From: Henriciella sp. | GTDB lineage: Bacteria; Pseudomonadota; Alphaproteobacteria; Caulobacterales; Hyphomonadaceae | Length of the DNA: 64,000 nt | Reading direction: 5' to 3' | NCBI GenBank assembly: GCA_027019605.1 | Contig: JALUWJ010000075.1 | Coordinates: forward strand, 1 to 64,000 | Shown: positions 16,460 through 25,724 of the stretch, piece after piece | Layout of the letters: each line of letters begins with the position of its first letter | How positions within the stretch are numbered: the stretch's first letter is position 1 | The notes under the pieces: model-generated | Seen by the model: the letters and a program-made list of their open reading frames with translations, nothing else | What the model was told of the DNA's origin: nothing | Database searches by the model: none | Position numbers and translations under genes: made by a program

Positions 16460-18891
16460 ATCTGCTGGAGTATCGTGGCCGTCCTAAACGGCTTTCAGAT
16501 TATCTAAATTGGGCGGCTATGGTCGCGCCCGGCGTGGTCCTCAACAAGGATGGCTCGCTGCAGCGAACCTGTCGCTATCGCGGGCCTGATCTTGAAAGCG
16601 CGACCGCAGAGCAGCTTGTTGCCTATATCGCGCGGGTCAATAATGCGCTTCGCCGGTTTGGATCAGGTTGGGCGCTGTTCTTTGAAGCTGAGCGACGACC
16701 GTCGACAGAATATCCAGACAGTTCATTCCCAGATGCGGCGAGCTGGTTGCTCGATGAAGAGAGACGCAATGTGTTTCTTGAAGCAGGCAGCCACTTTGAG
16801 AGCGATTCCTATCTAACCTTCTGCTGGATGCCACCTGCTGATCGGGCTGCCCGGGTCGAAAACTTGATGATCGAAGATCCAGGGCAAGTGCCTGAAGCCT
16901 TCTGGAATGATACGCTGGCTTCCTTTTTAGCCAACACAGATCGAAGTTTTGACCTCATTCAAACGTTGATGCCTCAGGCGAGTTGGCTAAGCGATGACGA
17001 GACGCTGACATATCTTCATGGTTGTGTCTCGACCAAGCGCCATCTCGTCAGAATGCCAAAAACCCCAATGTATCTAGATGGCTTCTTGACCGATTGTGAT
17101 CTAACCGGCGGCCTAGCGCCATGCCTCGGCGATCATGCACTTCGTGTCATTTCACTCCAAGGGTTTCCAAATGCGACTGAGCCAGGGCTGCTAAGCGATC
17201 TCAATCATCTTGGATTTTCCTATCGATGGGTGACGCGCTTCCTGCCCATGGACAAGACCGAGGCCGAGAAAACCCTCAATCGCTATCGCCGACAATGGTT
17301 CGCCAAACGCAAATCAATCGTGACGGTTCTGAAAGAGACCCTGGAGAATGAACCAGCAGCGCTCGTAAATACCGACGCTGAAAATAAAGCTGCTGATGTC
17401 GATGAAGCGCTTCAGGCATTGGGCGCAGACCATGTTGGGTTTGGCTATCTTACCACCGCAATTGTCACCACGCATCGTGATCCAAAAATTGCAAGTGAGC
17501 AGGCCAAGGCCATCGAACGCGTGCTCAACGCACATGGATTCACCGCGATCAACGAAACACTCAATGCCGTCGATGCCTGGCTCGGCACACATCCCGGGAA
17601 CGCCTACGCCAATGTGCGCTTGCCGCTCATCCATACGCTGAACCTTGCCCATATGGCACCGCTCGCCGCCGTTTGGGCAGGCCCGGAACGCAACACACAT
17701 TTGGATGGACCACCGCTCTTAATGGCGCGCTCGTCTTCGAACACACCCTTTCGTTTAGTGACACATCAGGGCGATGTCGGTCATACAATGGTGGTTGGCC
17801 CGACGGGTGCGGGCAAGTCAGTACTCCTGTCACTGCTCGCGCTGCAATTTCGAAAGTATAACGCCGCCCGCGTCTTCGTCTTTGACAAAGGACGCTCGGC
17901 CCGCGCCGCCATGCTCGCAATGGGCGGGCGTGAATATGACCTTAGCCTAGATGGCGGTCTATCGTTTCAGCCCCTCGGGCTCATCGATGATGAAGCCGAA
18001 CGCGCTGCCGCTATGACATGGCTGTTGGGTCTTTTCAAACAAGAAGGCGTTGAGTTGACGCCGGCGGTCCGAGACGCAGTATGGGAAACCTTAGTTTCCC
18101 TCTCAAACGCGCCGAAGCGTCAGCGCACGCTTACGGGCTTTTGCGCCCTACTGCAATCGACCGAGCTGCGCCAAGCGCTGCAACCTTTCACCCTTGATGG
18201 TCCATACGGCGCACTGCTGGATGCCGAGCATGACAGTTTGAAACAGGGCGATCTAGCCGTCTTCGAAATGGAGCATTTGATGCACGATAAGCGCCTTGCT
18301 GCGCCCGTGCTCTCCTATCTGTTCCACCGCTTGGAAGCTCGCTTTGATGGCGCGCCGACCTTACTCGTCCTCGACGAGGCTTGGGTCTTCTTAGACCACC
18401 CGATGTTTTCTGGGCGCCTGCGTGAATGGTTGAAAACCCTGCGGAAGAAAAATGTCTCTGTCCTGTTCGCAACTCAGTCTCTGTCAGATATTTCAGGTAG
18501 CACCATTGCGCCAACGCTGATTGAAAGCTGCCCGACGCGGATTTTCCTTCCAAATGCGCGGGCGCAAGAACAAAGTCAGACAGCGACCTATGAGGCGTTT
18601 GGCTTAAACGCCCGTCAGATTGAGCTGATTGCTCGCTCGACGCCGAAACGCGACTATTATCTACAATGCCCGGCTGGAAATCGCTTGTTTGATTTAGAGC
18701 TAGGCCCAATTGGTCTGGCACTTTGTGGGGCGGGGTCCAAACAGGATCAAAAAGCCATTGATGAGCTTTTGGCCGATCAAGCTGCAGGCGAAGCATTCAC
18801 TGCCGCATGGCTCGAACACAAAGGCATCTCCTGGGCCGCAGATCTTATCCTTCAAACCAGCAATGGAGGCGTCCCATGCGCAGCCGAATAA
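16453..18891 (+). CDS. trbE: TrbE/VirB4 secretion ATPase
   Basis: This 812-residue ATPase starts MLNLLEYRGRPKRLSDYL, a characteristic TrbE N-terminus. The CagE/TrbE/VirB domain occupies the first half. Walker A (VVGPTGAGKS) is near 446-455 and Walker B (TLLVLDEAWVFLD) near residue 640. It energises pilus biogenesis. The start at 16453 overlaps trbD; an upstream in-frame extension would lie inside trbD. Confidence 0.95.
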   Translation: MLNLLEYRGRPKRLSDYLNWAAMVAPGVVLNKDGSLQRTCRYRGPDLESATAEQLVAYIARVNNALRRFGSGWALFFEAERRPSTEYPDSSFPDAASWLLDEERRNVFLEAGSHFESDSYLTFCWMPPADRAARVENLMIEDPGQVPEAFWNDTLASFLANTDRSFDLIQTLMPQASWLSDDETLTYLHGCVSTKRHLVRMPKTPMYLDGFLTDCDLTGGLAPCLGDHALRVISLQGFPNATEPGLLSDLNHLGFSYRWVTRFLPMDKTEAEKTLNRYRRQWFAKRKSIVTVLKETLENEPAALVNTDAENKAADVDEALQALGADHVGFGYLTTAIVTTHRDPKIASEQAKAIERVLNAHGFTAINETLNAVDAWLGTHPGNAYANVRLPLIHTLNLAHMAPLAAVWAGPERNTHLDGPPLLMARSSSNTPFRLVTHQGDVGHTMVVGPTGAGKSVLLSLLALQFRKYNAARVFVFDKGRSARAAMLAMGGREYDLSLDGGLSFQPLGLIDDEAERAAAMTWLLGLFKQEGVELTPAVRDAVWETLVSLSNAPKRQRTLTGFCALLQSTELRQALQPFTLDGPYGALLDAEHDSLKQGDLAVFEMEHLMHDKRLAAPVLSYLFHRLEARFDGAPTLLVLDEAWVFLDHPMFSGRLREWLKTLRKKNVSVLFATQSLSDISGSTIAPTLIESCPTRIFLPNARAQEQSQTATYEAFGLNARQIELIARSTPKRDYYLQCPAGNRLFDLELGPIGLALCGAGSKQDQKAIDELLADQAAGEAFTAAWLEHKGISWAADLILQTSNGGVPCAAE

Positions 18892-19601
18892 TCTCAATCG
18901 TCCTCGGCGCGGCTGCTCTTTCAGCGACCTTTGCACCTCCCGCTGATGCCTTGTTTGGCGTGGGAGATGTCGTCATCGATCCCACCAATCTCATTCAGAA
19001 TGTCAATACCGCCGTCAACACGCTGAACCAAATCAACAATCAAATACAACAATTGCAAAATGAAGCGCAGATGTTGATCAATTCTGCTGAAAATCTCGCG
19101 CGGCTTGACCAGTCGTCCATTCAGGAATTGCAACGTCTTTTGCAGCGTATTGATACTCTTATGCGCAAGGGTGATGAGATCACCTATGAGGTGGCAACCT
19201 CTGAACGCCGTTATGAAGAGAATTTCCCTGAGAGCTATGAACACCTCACAAATCAGGAAATTGTGGAGCGCGCGACCGATCAATGGAAACTCGCGCGTAA
19301 GACCTTTGGCAATGCGATCCAGGTTCAATCCGGCATTGTTACGTCGATCGCGGAATCCCGCGAGACGCTGACGACGCTCGTCAATCGAAGCCAGGAAGCG
19401 GTGGGCAACCTGCAAGTCAATCAAGCGGGCAATCAGCTGATTGCGCTGAGCGTCGAGCAACAAATGCAAATGCAGCACCTTATGGCCGCCCAGCACCGCA
19501 TGCTTGCAGTGGAGCATGCCCGGCGCATGGCTATCGAGGAACAGGCACGCATCCGCCACCAGCGCTTTCGCGGTGACGGTGCCGCCTACACGCGCAATTA
19601 A
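18876..19601 (+). CDS. trbJ: TrbJ/VirB5 minor pilus protein
   Basis: This 241-residue exported protein has a signal peptide (cleavage near PPADALF, about residue 24) followed by a long coiled-coil region rich in N and Q (about 45-90). It localises to the pilus tip in VirB5-type systems. The start lies within the trbE 3' end. Only 12 bases separate it from trbL; the small trbK entry-exclusion gene often found here is absent. Confidence 0.9.
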   Translation: MRSRIISIVLGAAALSATFAPPADALFGVGDVVIDPTNLIQNVNTAVNTLNQINNQIQQLQNEAQMLINSAENLARLDQSSIQELQRLLQRIDTLMRKGDEITYEVATSERRYEENFPESYEHLTNQEIVERATDQWKLARKTFGNAIQVQSGIVTSIAESRETLTTLVNRSQEAVGNLQVNQAGNQLIALSVEQQMQMQHLMAAQHRMLAVEHARRMAIEEQARIRHQRFRGDGAAYTRN

Positions 19602-19613
19602 GGGGCAAAGCGG

Positions 19614-20942
19614 ATGAACGACCTCAACGTCATCGATCAGTTTGTTGTCACCTTCTCGACCTATATCGATAGCGGGTTCGGGTTGTTGCAAGCGGATGTG
19701 GCATTCCTGACGACGGCCCTCATAACAATCGATATCACACTGGCAGGGCTGTTCTGGGCGATGGGGCCTGACACAGATGTCATCGGCAAGTTCCTGAAAA
19801 AGGTGCTCTATGTTGGCTTCTTCGCCCTGATCATTGGCAATTTCGCCTTCCTCGCCGACGTGATTTTTCAGAGTTTTGCGCAATTGGGGCTCAACGCAAC
19901 AGGCGGCACGATTACGGCCAATGATATTATGAAGCCGGGCTTTGTTGCCGCCACGGGTTACAATGCGGCTTACCCCTTGTTGGATGAAATCGCGAAGTTG
20001 ACCGGGCCAATCGCGTTCTTCAAAAACTTCGTAATCATCTTTGTTCTTGGCCTTGCCTGGCTTATTACGCTTCTAGCCTTCTTCTTTCTGGCCATTCAGC
20101 TCTTCATCACAATCATCGAATTCAAGCTGACCACTCTGGCTGGATTTGTTCTAATCCCCTTTGCCCTTTGGAACAAAACATCCTTCTTGGCCGAACGGGT
20201 TCTCGGCAATGTCATCTCATCCGGGATTAAGCTGATGGTGCTCGCCATCATTGTGGGCATTGGATCAACAATCTTTGGATCCATCACATCGACCTTTGCA
20301 CCCGATGCGGTCACCCTGGAGCAGGCCTCTTCGGTCATCCTTGGATCTCTGGCTATGCTGGCTCTCGGTATTTTCGGGCCTGGCATTGCAACCGGCATTG
20401 TTTCAGGCGCGCCGCAACTCGGAGCCGGGGCGGCCATCGGTACAGCCGCTGGGGTAGGCGCAGGGGCTGTTGCAGGCGGCTCCATGGCTCGCGGTATAGC
20501 TGGCGGTGCTGGCCGAGCGGCTTCTACTTCAATTGGAGCTGCCGCATCAGTCGCGGGTGGCACACGGGCCTCATACGCACTTTCATCAGCCACCTCAGGA
20601 AAAGCAGGCGTGGCTCGCGTTGCGTCTGGTGCCGGAGGTGTCGCTGCTGCGGGTTTCGCGACCGCGAGACAATCTGCGGCCCGAGTCTTCTCGCGCATGA
20701 CCGGTGATGCTGGGCGGCGCTATCGCACTGGCGGTCAAGCGGCATTTGCGGCGACGGGTGGCACAGGCGGTCCGACCCGTGTCGTAAGCCCCGCAAATGA
20801 TACGTCCGGCCCTGATTGGGCGAAGAGAATCCGCCGCAGCCAATCAACACGGGATGCGGGCATGACGGCAGCCGCCGCTGTTCGCGATGGTGACCGGCCC
20901 GGTGCAGGCGAAGCACCGCGACTAAGAGACGAAGAGGATTAA
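19614..20942 (+). CDS. trbL: TrbL/VirB6 polytopic membrane protein
   Basis: This 442-residue protein has about six membrane segments between residues 30 and 265, and a long C-terminal tail very rich in Ala and Gly (about 265-440), as is usual for TrbL. VirB6 proteins form part of the inner-membrane channel that contacts the transferred DNA. Confidence 0.92.
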   Translation: MNDLNVIDQFVVTFSTYIDSGFGLLQADVAFLTTALITIDITLAGLFWAMGPDTDVIGKFLKKVLYVGFFALIIGNFAFLADVIFQSFAQLGLNATGGTITANDIMKPGFVAATGYNAAYPLLDEIAKLTGPIAFFKNFVIIFVLGLAWLITLLAFFFLAIQLFITIIEFKLTTLAGFVLIPFALWNKTSFLAERVLGNVISSGIKLMVLAIIVGIGSTIFGSITSTFAPDAVTLEQASSVILGSLAMLALGIFGPGIATGIVSGAPQLGAGAAIGTAAGVGAGAVAGGSMARGIAGGAGRAASTSIGAAASVAGGTRASYALSSATSGKAGVARVASGAGGVAAAGFATARQSAARVFSRMTGDAGRRYRTGGQAAFAATGGTGGPTRVVSPANDTSGPDWAKRIRRSQSTRDAGMTAAAAVRDGDRPGAGEAPRLRDEED

Positions 20943-20946
20943 TCCG

Positions 20947-21630
20947 ATGATGTGGAAACGACAGACCAACACCTTTAGCGACACACCCGAACCGGTCACG
21001 CCCTACCAGCGCGCCGCCCAAGCCTGGGATGACAGAATCGGGTCGGCCAGAGTACAGGCCAAGAATTGGCGTTTGGCTGCCTTACTGGCCATCGCCATGT
21101 CGGCCATGCTTGCTGCTGGTCTCGTTTGGCGCTCCACGCAGTCTTATGTGACGCCCTACGTCATTGAGCTATCTAGCGAAGGTGCAGTGCGCGCCGTCGG
21201 CCCTGCCGACGCAACCTACGAGCCAACAGATGCGCAGATCGCCTACCATCTGGCGGCCTTCATCAAGAATACGCGCTCGGTCTCAATTGATCCCATCATC
21301 GTGCGCCAGAATTGGTTGCAGGCCTATGCCTATGCCACCGACCGAGCAGCCTCGACATTGAACACATATGCGCAAGAAAATGATCCTTTTGCTGAGATTG
21401 GCACACGGTCTGTCTCGGTCGATGTGTCGAGTGTTGTCCGAGCGAGCGATGATAGTTTTACGCTCCGCTGGCGCGAAACCACCTTCCGCAACGGCGCAGA
21501 GATGGGCCGTGAAAACTGGACCGCCACGCTTTCAATCATTTCTGACGCGCCGCGCGACGCGGAAACACTCCATCAAAATCCGCTCGGACTCTACGTCCAC
21601 GGCATCAACTGGTCGAAAGACTTAAACTAA
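20947..21630 (+). CDS. trbF: TrbF/VirB8 assembly factor
   Basis: This 227-residue protein has a cytoplasmic N-terminus with the family motif TPYQRAAQAWDDRIG (about 18-32), one membrane segment (about 42-60) and a periplasmic NTF2-like domain. It nucleates the inner-membrane complex. It begins four bases after trbL. Confidence 0.94.
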   Translation: MMWKRQTNTFSDTPEPVTPYQRAAQAWDDRIGSARVQAKNWRLAALLAIAMSAMLAAGLVWRSTQSYVTPYVIELSSEGAVRAVGPADATYEPTDAQIAYHLAAFIKNTRSVSIDPIIVRQNWLQAYAYATDRAASTLNTYAQENDPFAEIGTRSVSVDVSSVVRASDDSFTLRWRETTFRNGAEMGRENWTATLSIISDAPRDAETLHQNPLGLYVHGINWSKDLN

Positions 21631-21640
21631 GGGGGCTTCT

Positions 21641-22657
21641 ATGAAGAAGACACATTTTCTCACCATCCTTCTCGGAGCCACTGCTTTAGCGGGCTGTGAG
21701 ACATTCACTATGGACTCAAAGACTGCGGACATTGTCCTTGATGATGAACCCTTTATCGAGGCGGTCTATCTATCTGACGCTGATTTAGATGGACCGGAGG
21801 TCGTAGACACCCCGGTCGCGCAGGCGCCGCTTGTGGCCCGAACATTTGGGCCCGGCATCTCCCCGAAGGAACTCGCAGGAGCAGGTGAGACCGAAACGCT
21901 CAAGCCCTATCAGGCCATAGAGCGGGCCAACGCATCGGCCGCCATCGAGCCGTCACCGGCCAACTATATGAACGCAATCCAGATCTACCCTTATACGCGC
22001 GGCGCGCTCTATCAGGTCTATACCGCACCAGAGCAGGTCACCGACATCGCCCTACAACCGGGTGAAGAACTAATGTCTGTCTCAGCCGGTGACACGGTGC
22101 GTTGGGTGCTCGGCGATACGGTGTCCGGTGCAGGTGATCATGCTCAGGTCCATATTCTCGTCAAACCGATTCAAGCAGGGCTTAAAACCAATCTGATCAT
22201 CACGACTTCACGGCGTGCCTACCATCTTGAGCTTCACGCTTTTAGAGAAACCTATATGGCGGCGGTGTCATGGCGCTACTCTGATCAACCGCTTGTACGC
22301 CGCTCGCCGGTGGCCAAGACATCAGGAGAGAAATCAGCAGCGCCGCTTGGCTTGCAACTCGACCGATTGCGGTTTCGCTATGAGATCAGCGGAGACAAGC
22401 CACACTGGCGACCGTCGCGCGTGTTTGATGATGGGCGAAAAGTCTACATCCAGTTCCCCGCGCGCTTGGATCAAGGCGAAGCGCCGCCGCTCTTTGTTGT
22501 TGGCCGCGATGGAAAATCCCAGCTCGTGAACTATCGCATGCGGGACAATTATTATGTTGTTGACCGGTTGTTTGCGATGGCTGAGCTGCGCCTGGGAGAG
22601 AAAAACCAAGACGTCGTTCGTATTGAGCGTAATGATCTGCAGATGGCATCGCGATGA
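21641..22657 (+). CDS. trbG: TrbG/VirB9 outer-membrane complex protein
   Basis: This 338-residue protein has a lipoprotein-type signal with lipobox LAGC (cysteine near 19), a low-complexity spacer and a C-terminal VirB9 beta domain from about residue 115. VirB9, VirB7-like lipidation and VirB10 form the core complex; the lipobox may let TrbG anchor itself, as no separate VirB7 is visible. GGGGGC lies before the ATG. Its end overlaps trbI by four bases. Confidence 0.92.
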   Translation: MKKTHFLTILLGATALAGCETFTMDSKTADIVLDDEPFIEAVYLSDADLDGPEVVDTPVAQAPLVARTFGPGISPKELAGAGETETLKPYQAIERANASAAIEPSPANYMNAIQIYPYTRGALYQVYTAPEQVTDIALQPGEELMSVSAGDTVRWVLGDTVSGAGDHAQVHILVKPIQAGLKTNLIITTSRRAYHLELHAFRETYMAAVSWRYSDQPLVRRSPVAKTSGEKSAAPLGLQLDRLRFRYEISGDKPHWRPSRVFDDGRKVYIQFPARLDQGEAPPLFVVGRDGKSQLVNYRMRDNYYVVDRLFAMAELRLGEKNQDVVRIERNDLQMASR

Positions 22658-23889
22658 GCCCGAACGATCCATCTATCGGAGTGCAAGACCTGGCACTTAG
22701 GTCTTCGCCTGCGCCCATCCGCAGGTTCAGCAAAAAAGCGCTCGCGGTTGTCTTGGGCGGTGCTTCGGCCATTGTGCTCGGCTCATTTGCATTGGCGATG
22801 AGTGGGTCCCGAAATGATACAGTCGCTCCCGCGCGTGAGCTATATTCGACGGCAAACAAGCCGACGGCTGCGGGACTGGCGAACCTACCTGTTTCTTATG
22901 CAGAGGTCGATCAAAAGCCCGACATCTTGGGTCCGCCCTTACCGGGCGATCTTGGGGCACCGATTCTGAAAGCCCAGCGTGAGGGCCGCCTTGATCCGCA
23001 ACCATCCGTCGTTTTCGATCTACCGCGCGATGATGCTGCAGTCGAAGCAATTGAACGTGAGGCCGAGCGCACCGAAGCCGCGCGGCAGAGTGGCTTGTTC
23101 TTTACAAATGCAGCGGAGAACAGGTCATCGGTTGAACAGGCCGCGGCGCGATTATACGCACCCGCAGCGGCGCAAGACCCGTTCGCTGCATTGAAAGCCT
23201 TGCAAATCGGACCGCAGCAGCAGGGGTATGGAGGCGATCCAAATTATCAGGACCGTAAAGCTGACTTTGTGGCTGAGAAACTGGACCGCTCAATTTACAA
23301 TCCCTATCAAATCGAAACGCCCGCATCGCCTTGGCAAGTCATGGCAGGGACCGTCATTCCAGCAACGCTGCTCACGGCGATTAATTCAGACCTACCGGGT
23401 CAGGTTGTCGGTCAGGTCACTGAGCCGGTCTATGACACGGTCACCGGGCAGACCGTTCTTATTCCGCAAGGCAGCCGGATTATTGGCCGCTATGACAGCG
23501 TCGTCGCTTATGGCCAGTCGCGGGCATTGGTCGTCTGGAATAGGATCATCATGCCGGATGGAACCTCCATCCGTATTGAAAACCTACCTGGCGTTGATGG
23601 ACGTGGAAATGCTGGTCTCAAGGACCGGGTCAACAATCACAGCCTGCGTATCTTCTCAGCCGCTGCGCTTTCAAGCCTCATCAGCATTGGCGCAGAGCTT
23701 TCAGACGATGAGGATGACCGTATCGCAAGCGCGCTCCGAGACGCTGCGCAAGATGGCGCGTCACAAGTTGGCAATGAGGTTATACGCAGGCAGCTCGCCG
23801 TGCAGCCAACCATAACAATTCGGCCTGGTTGGCGCCTGCGCATCCTTGTCCATCAAGACATTATTCTTCAGCCCTATGGAGGTGGCTAA
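22654..23889 (+). CDS. trbI: TrbI/VirB10 core-complex protein
   Basis: This 411-residue protein has one membrane segment (about 29-49), a proline-rich periplasmic linker and a C-terminal VirB10 beta-barrel domain (about 225-405) with conserved GTVIPATLLTAINSDLPGQ and the PQGSRIIGRYDS block. It bridges inner and outer membranes. It ends directly against the DUF2274 start. Confidence 0.95.
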   Translation: MSPNDPSIGVQDLALRSSPAPIRRFSKKALAVVLGGASAIVLGSFALAMSGSRNDTVAPARELYSTANKPTAAGLANLPVSYAEVDQKPDILGPPLPGDLGAPILKAQREGRLDPQPSVVFDLPRDDAAVEAIEREAERTEAARQSGLFFTNAAENRSSVEQAAARLYAPAAAQDPFAALKALQIGPQQQGYGGDPNYQDRKADFVAEKLDRSIYNPYQIETPASPWQVMAGTVIPATLLTAINSDLPGQVVGQVTEPVYDTVTGQTVLIPQGSRIIGRYDSVVAYGQSRALVVWNRIIMPDGTSIRIENLPGVDGRGNAGLKDRVNNHSLRIFSAAALSSLISIGAELSDDEDDRIASALRDAAQDGASQVGNEVIRRQLAVQPTITIRPGWRLRILVHQDIILQPYGGG

Positions 23890-24117
23890 ATGACCGGAAC
23901 GAAACTCAAAATCGGCCCGCTTGCTGATCGTACACCCGTTAAACTGTCCGTCGCAGTAGAGCCCGAATTGCATGGCGATCTTAATGATTATGCTGAGGTT
24001 CACTCTCGCACCTACGGCAAACAGGTGAGCGTCGCTGATCTCATTCCATCCATGTTGCGCGCGCTTATCGAAAGCGATGCCGGGTTCAAACGGGCTCGGC
24101 GCGATATGAAGCCCTAA
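23890..24117 (+). CDS. DUF2274 family protein
   Basis: This 75-residue protein starts MTGTKLKIGPLADRTPVKLSV and matches the DUF2274 proteins that close trb operons. The pattern of a short strand followed by a helix suggests a ribbon-helix-helix DNA-binding fold. The function is unknown, probably regulatory. It is co-transcribed with trbI, with no gap. Confidence 0.85.
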   Translation: MTGTKLKIGPLADRTPVKLSVAVEPELHGDLNDYAEVHSRTYGKQVSVADLIPSMLRALIESDAGFKRARRDMKP

Positions 24118-24134
24118 AAACCAAGGAGAATGTA

Positions 24135-24446
24135 ATGGCAAATATCGGCATCTTCACACGCACCAGGACGGGGTATGAGGGCTCGATCTCAACGCTGTCT
24201 CTGTGCCTTTCGGTGCGGTTTGTCCCAAACCGAAAAAAACGCGGAGATCACTCGCCTGACTATTTTATCAAAGCTGGAGACAGTGATCTTGGCGTTGGCT
24301 GGAATGCACGATCGAAAGGTGATGGCGGGAAGGACTATATCAGATGTGTCCTCGATGATCCGACCTTTGCCGAACCGGTTCAAGCAGCGCTTTTTCCAAG
24401 ACCTGATGGCGCAGACCTCGTCTGGAAGCGTGCGCCGAAAGTTTAG
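24135..24446 (+). CDS. Second DUF736 family protein
   Basis: This 103-residue protein is a diverged paralogue of the one at 6881: MANIGIFTRTRTGYEGSISTLSL parallels the other N-terminus, and the D-x-G-x-GW-x-A-R-S-K-x-x-G-x-x-Y block is shared. AAGGAGAA precedes the ATG. Two DUF736 copies at opposite ends of the transfer region are common in such elements; their function remains unknown. Confidence 0.82.
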   Translation: MANIGIFTRTRTGYEGSISTLSLCLSVRFVPNRKKRGDHSPDYFIKAGDSDLGVGWNARSKGDGGKDYIRCVLDDPTFAEPVQAALFPRPDGADLVWKRAPKV

Positions 24447-24751
24447 CCGTCGTGCGAAGAGCGCTACAAAAAGTGGAGATACATCATGTTCAATCGGCTT
24501 AGCGATACGAGCCGATTGATTCTTCGGCAAGGCTCTATTCACTCACTCACGGATCGCTCCGCGGCTACTGATCAGTGACCTAAATCATAAAATCTAAGTC
24601 GGTGAGCCACTTTGAATTGATATGAAGCGCCTTCGCGCCTTCTAGCTAAAGTAGCAAATGTAAGAATACCCGACCAAAGTCCTATAAACAACTATTATTA
24701 TTGAGTTTTTGGCATGGGGCTTGCCTTTACTTGACTGTGGGGGATTTTGAT
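24447..24751. other. Intergenic stretch after the transfer region
   Basis: A 30-codon reading frame starting at 24486 is too short to support. From about 24580 the sequence becomes AT-rich, suggesting the promoter of the DUF2285 gene, with a purine-rich GGGGGA ahead of 24752. Nothing else was seen. Confidence 0.3.
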
Positions 24752-25591
24752 ATGGTCAATGTTAAATTAGATGAATTTGCAACTTACCGTAGCTCTTATG
24801 ACTACACAGCCTATCTTTCCAATAGGGACTGGGCGTTTGAATATTTAAGACGCAATTCCAAGTTTCAGGCAGTCGCTTGGGAAGCGTTCGGGCAAGCGCC
24901 TAAGAGCAAATTAGCGTGCCATGACATTAAACTCATTCGTCTAAAGACGGAGCAGCCGGCGGCAGAAGAATGGGGGCTTAAATTCTTTCCAAATCCAGAC
25001 ATTGCTGCGCCAAAAGCAACCGTATTTTGGACGCCAGAGGCTGATCCAGAAATTGTGCATGTTACTGTACTTCCGCGCGAGCCAGGTGAGCCACATGACC
25101 TTTTTGATGAGACGATAAAAAAGTGCAAAATGGTCCATTTGACCGATGATAAAGGCATCGAGCACCTCGTTCATGTCGGTCCTGGCAGGTCCGTTCAAGT
25201 CCGGTGTTCAGGCCATACTTTGGTCACGACCAAACCTGTTAAAACATCATTCAGCGTCGATGCAGTCAGAGGACTCGATTCGCATCTGGAAATTGTGAAG
25301 AGAGCAACTGAGGTCTATGGAGACCACGTTAAAACGCCGCCTGTATTCTCTCAAAAAGCACGATTGCTCAGAAATGGACTGATCGCTTTAGACGGCTCTC
25401 GGGCGGGTTTGACCGACCGCCAGATCGCTTCCATCATTGTCGGAGACAAATCGGTTGAAGAAGGGATGGCAAATGGCGACCGTTCATTGATCCAACGCGT
25501 TAGATATTACCGCGAACGAGCACATGAACTTTGTGAAGGGGCCAATGGTGCCCCACCAAGGCCAATCGACTTTATGTGCGATACGCGCTGA
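24752..25591 (+). CDS. DUF6499/DUF2285 transcriptional-regulator-like protein
   Basis: This 279-residue protein has an N-terminal block SYDYTAYLSNRDWAFEYLRRN (about 13-33) matching DUF6499 and a C-terminal DUF2285 segment (about 195-275, with ALDGSRAGLTDRQIASIIVG). Such proteins occur near replication or transfer genes of ICEs and are annotated as transcriptional regulators without experimental proof. The start at 24752 has GGGGGATTTTG before it; an alternative at 24701 adds 17 residues without a good ribosome-binding site. Confidence 0.78.
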   Translation: MVNVKLDEFATYRSSYDYTAYLSNRDWAFEYLRRNSKFQAVAWEAFGQAPKSKLACHDIKLIRLKTEQPAAEEWGLKFFPNPDIAAPKATVFWTPEADPEIVHVTVLPREPGEPHDLFDETIKKCKMVHLTDDKGIEHLVHVGPGRSVQVRCSGHTLVTTKPVKTSFSVDAVRGLDSHLEIVKRATEVYGDHVKTPPVFSQKARLLRNGLIALDGSRAGLTDRQIASIIVGDKSVEEGMANGDRSLIQRVRYYRERAHELCEGANGAPPRPIDFMCDTR

Positions 25592-25724
25592 AAGATGTGG
25601 TGAAACCAATCCAACCATATGGATATTGTGTGTATCGAACGATCCATCAATGGGCTGATAGAGACGCTTCCGAAAACGACATCACTAAAGTAGGAAAAAT
25701 TGAGCTTAGAAAACCATCGCCGAT

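Noticed and set aside
18188-18796. 200-codon minus-strand frame in trbE
   Set aside because: It lies fully inside trbE on the opposite strand, with a shadow-like composition.
18921-19883. 320-codon minus-strand frame over trbJ and trbL
   Set aside because: It is antisense to two well-supported trb genes; the apparent length reflects codon bias.
20096-20698. 200-codon minus-strand frame in trbL
   Set aside because: It mirrors the Ala/Gly-rich tail of TrbL and is not a gene.
24486-24578. 30-codon frame after the second DUF736 gene
   Set aside because: Too short and without a recognisable feature; the ribosome-binding site is weak.
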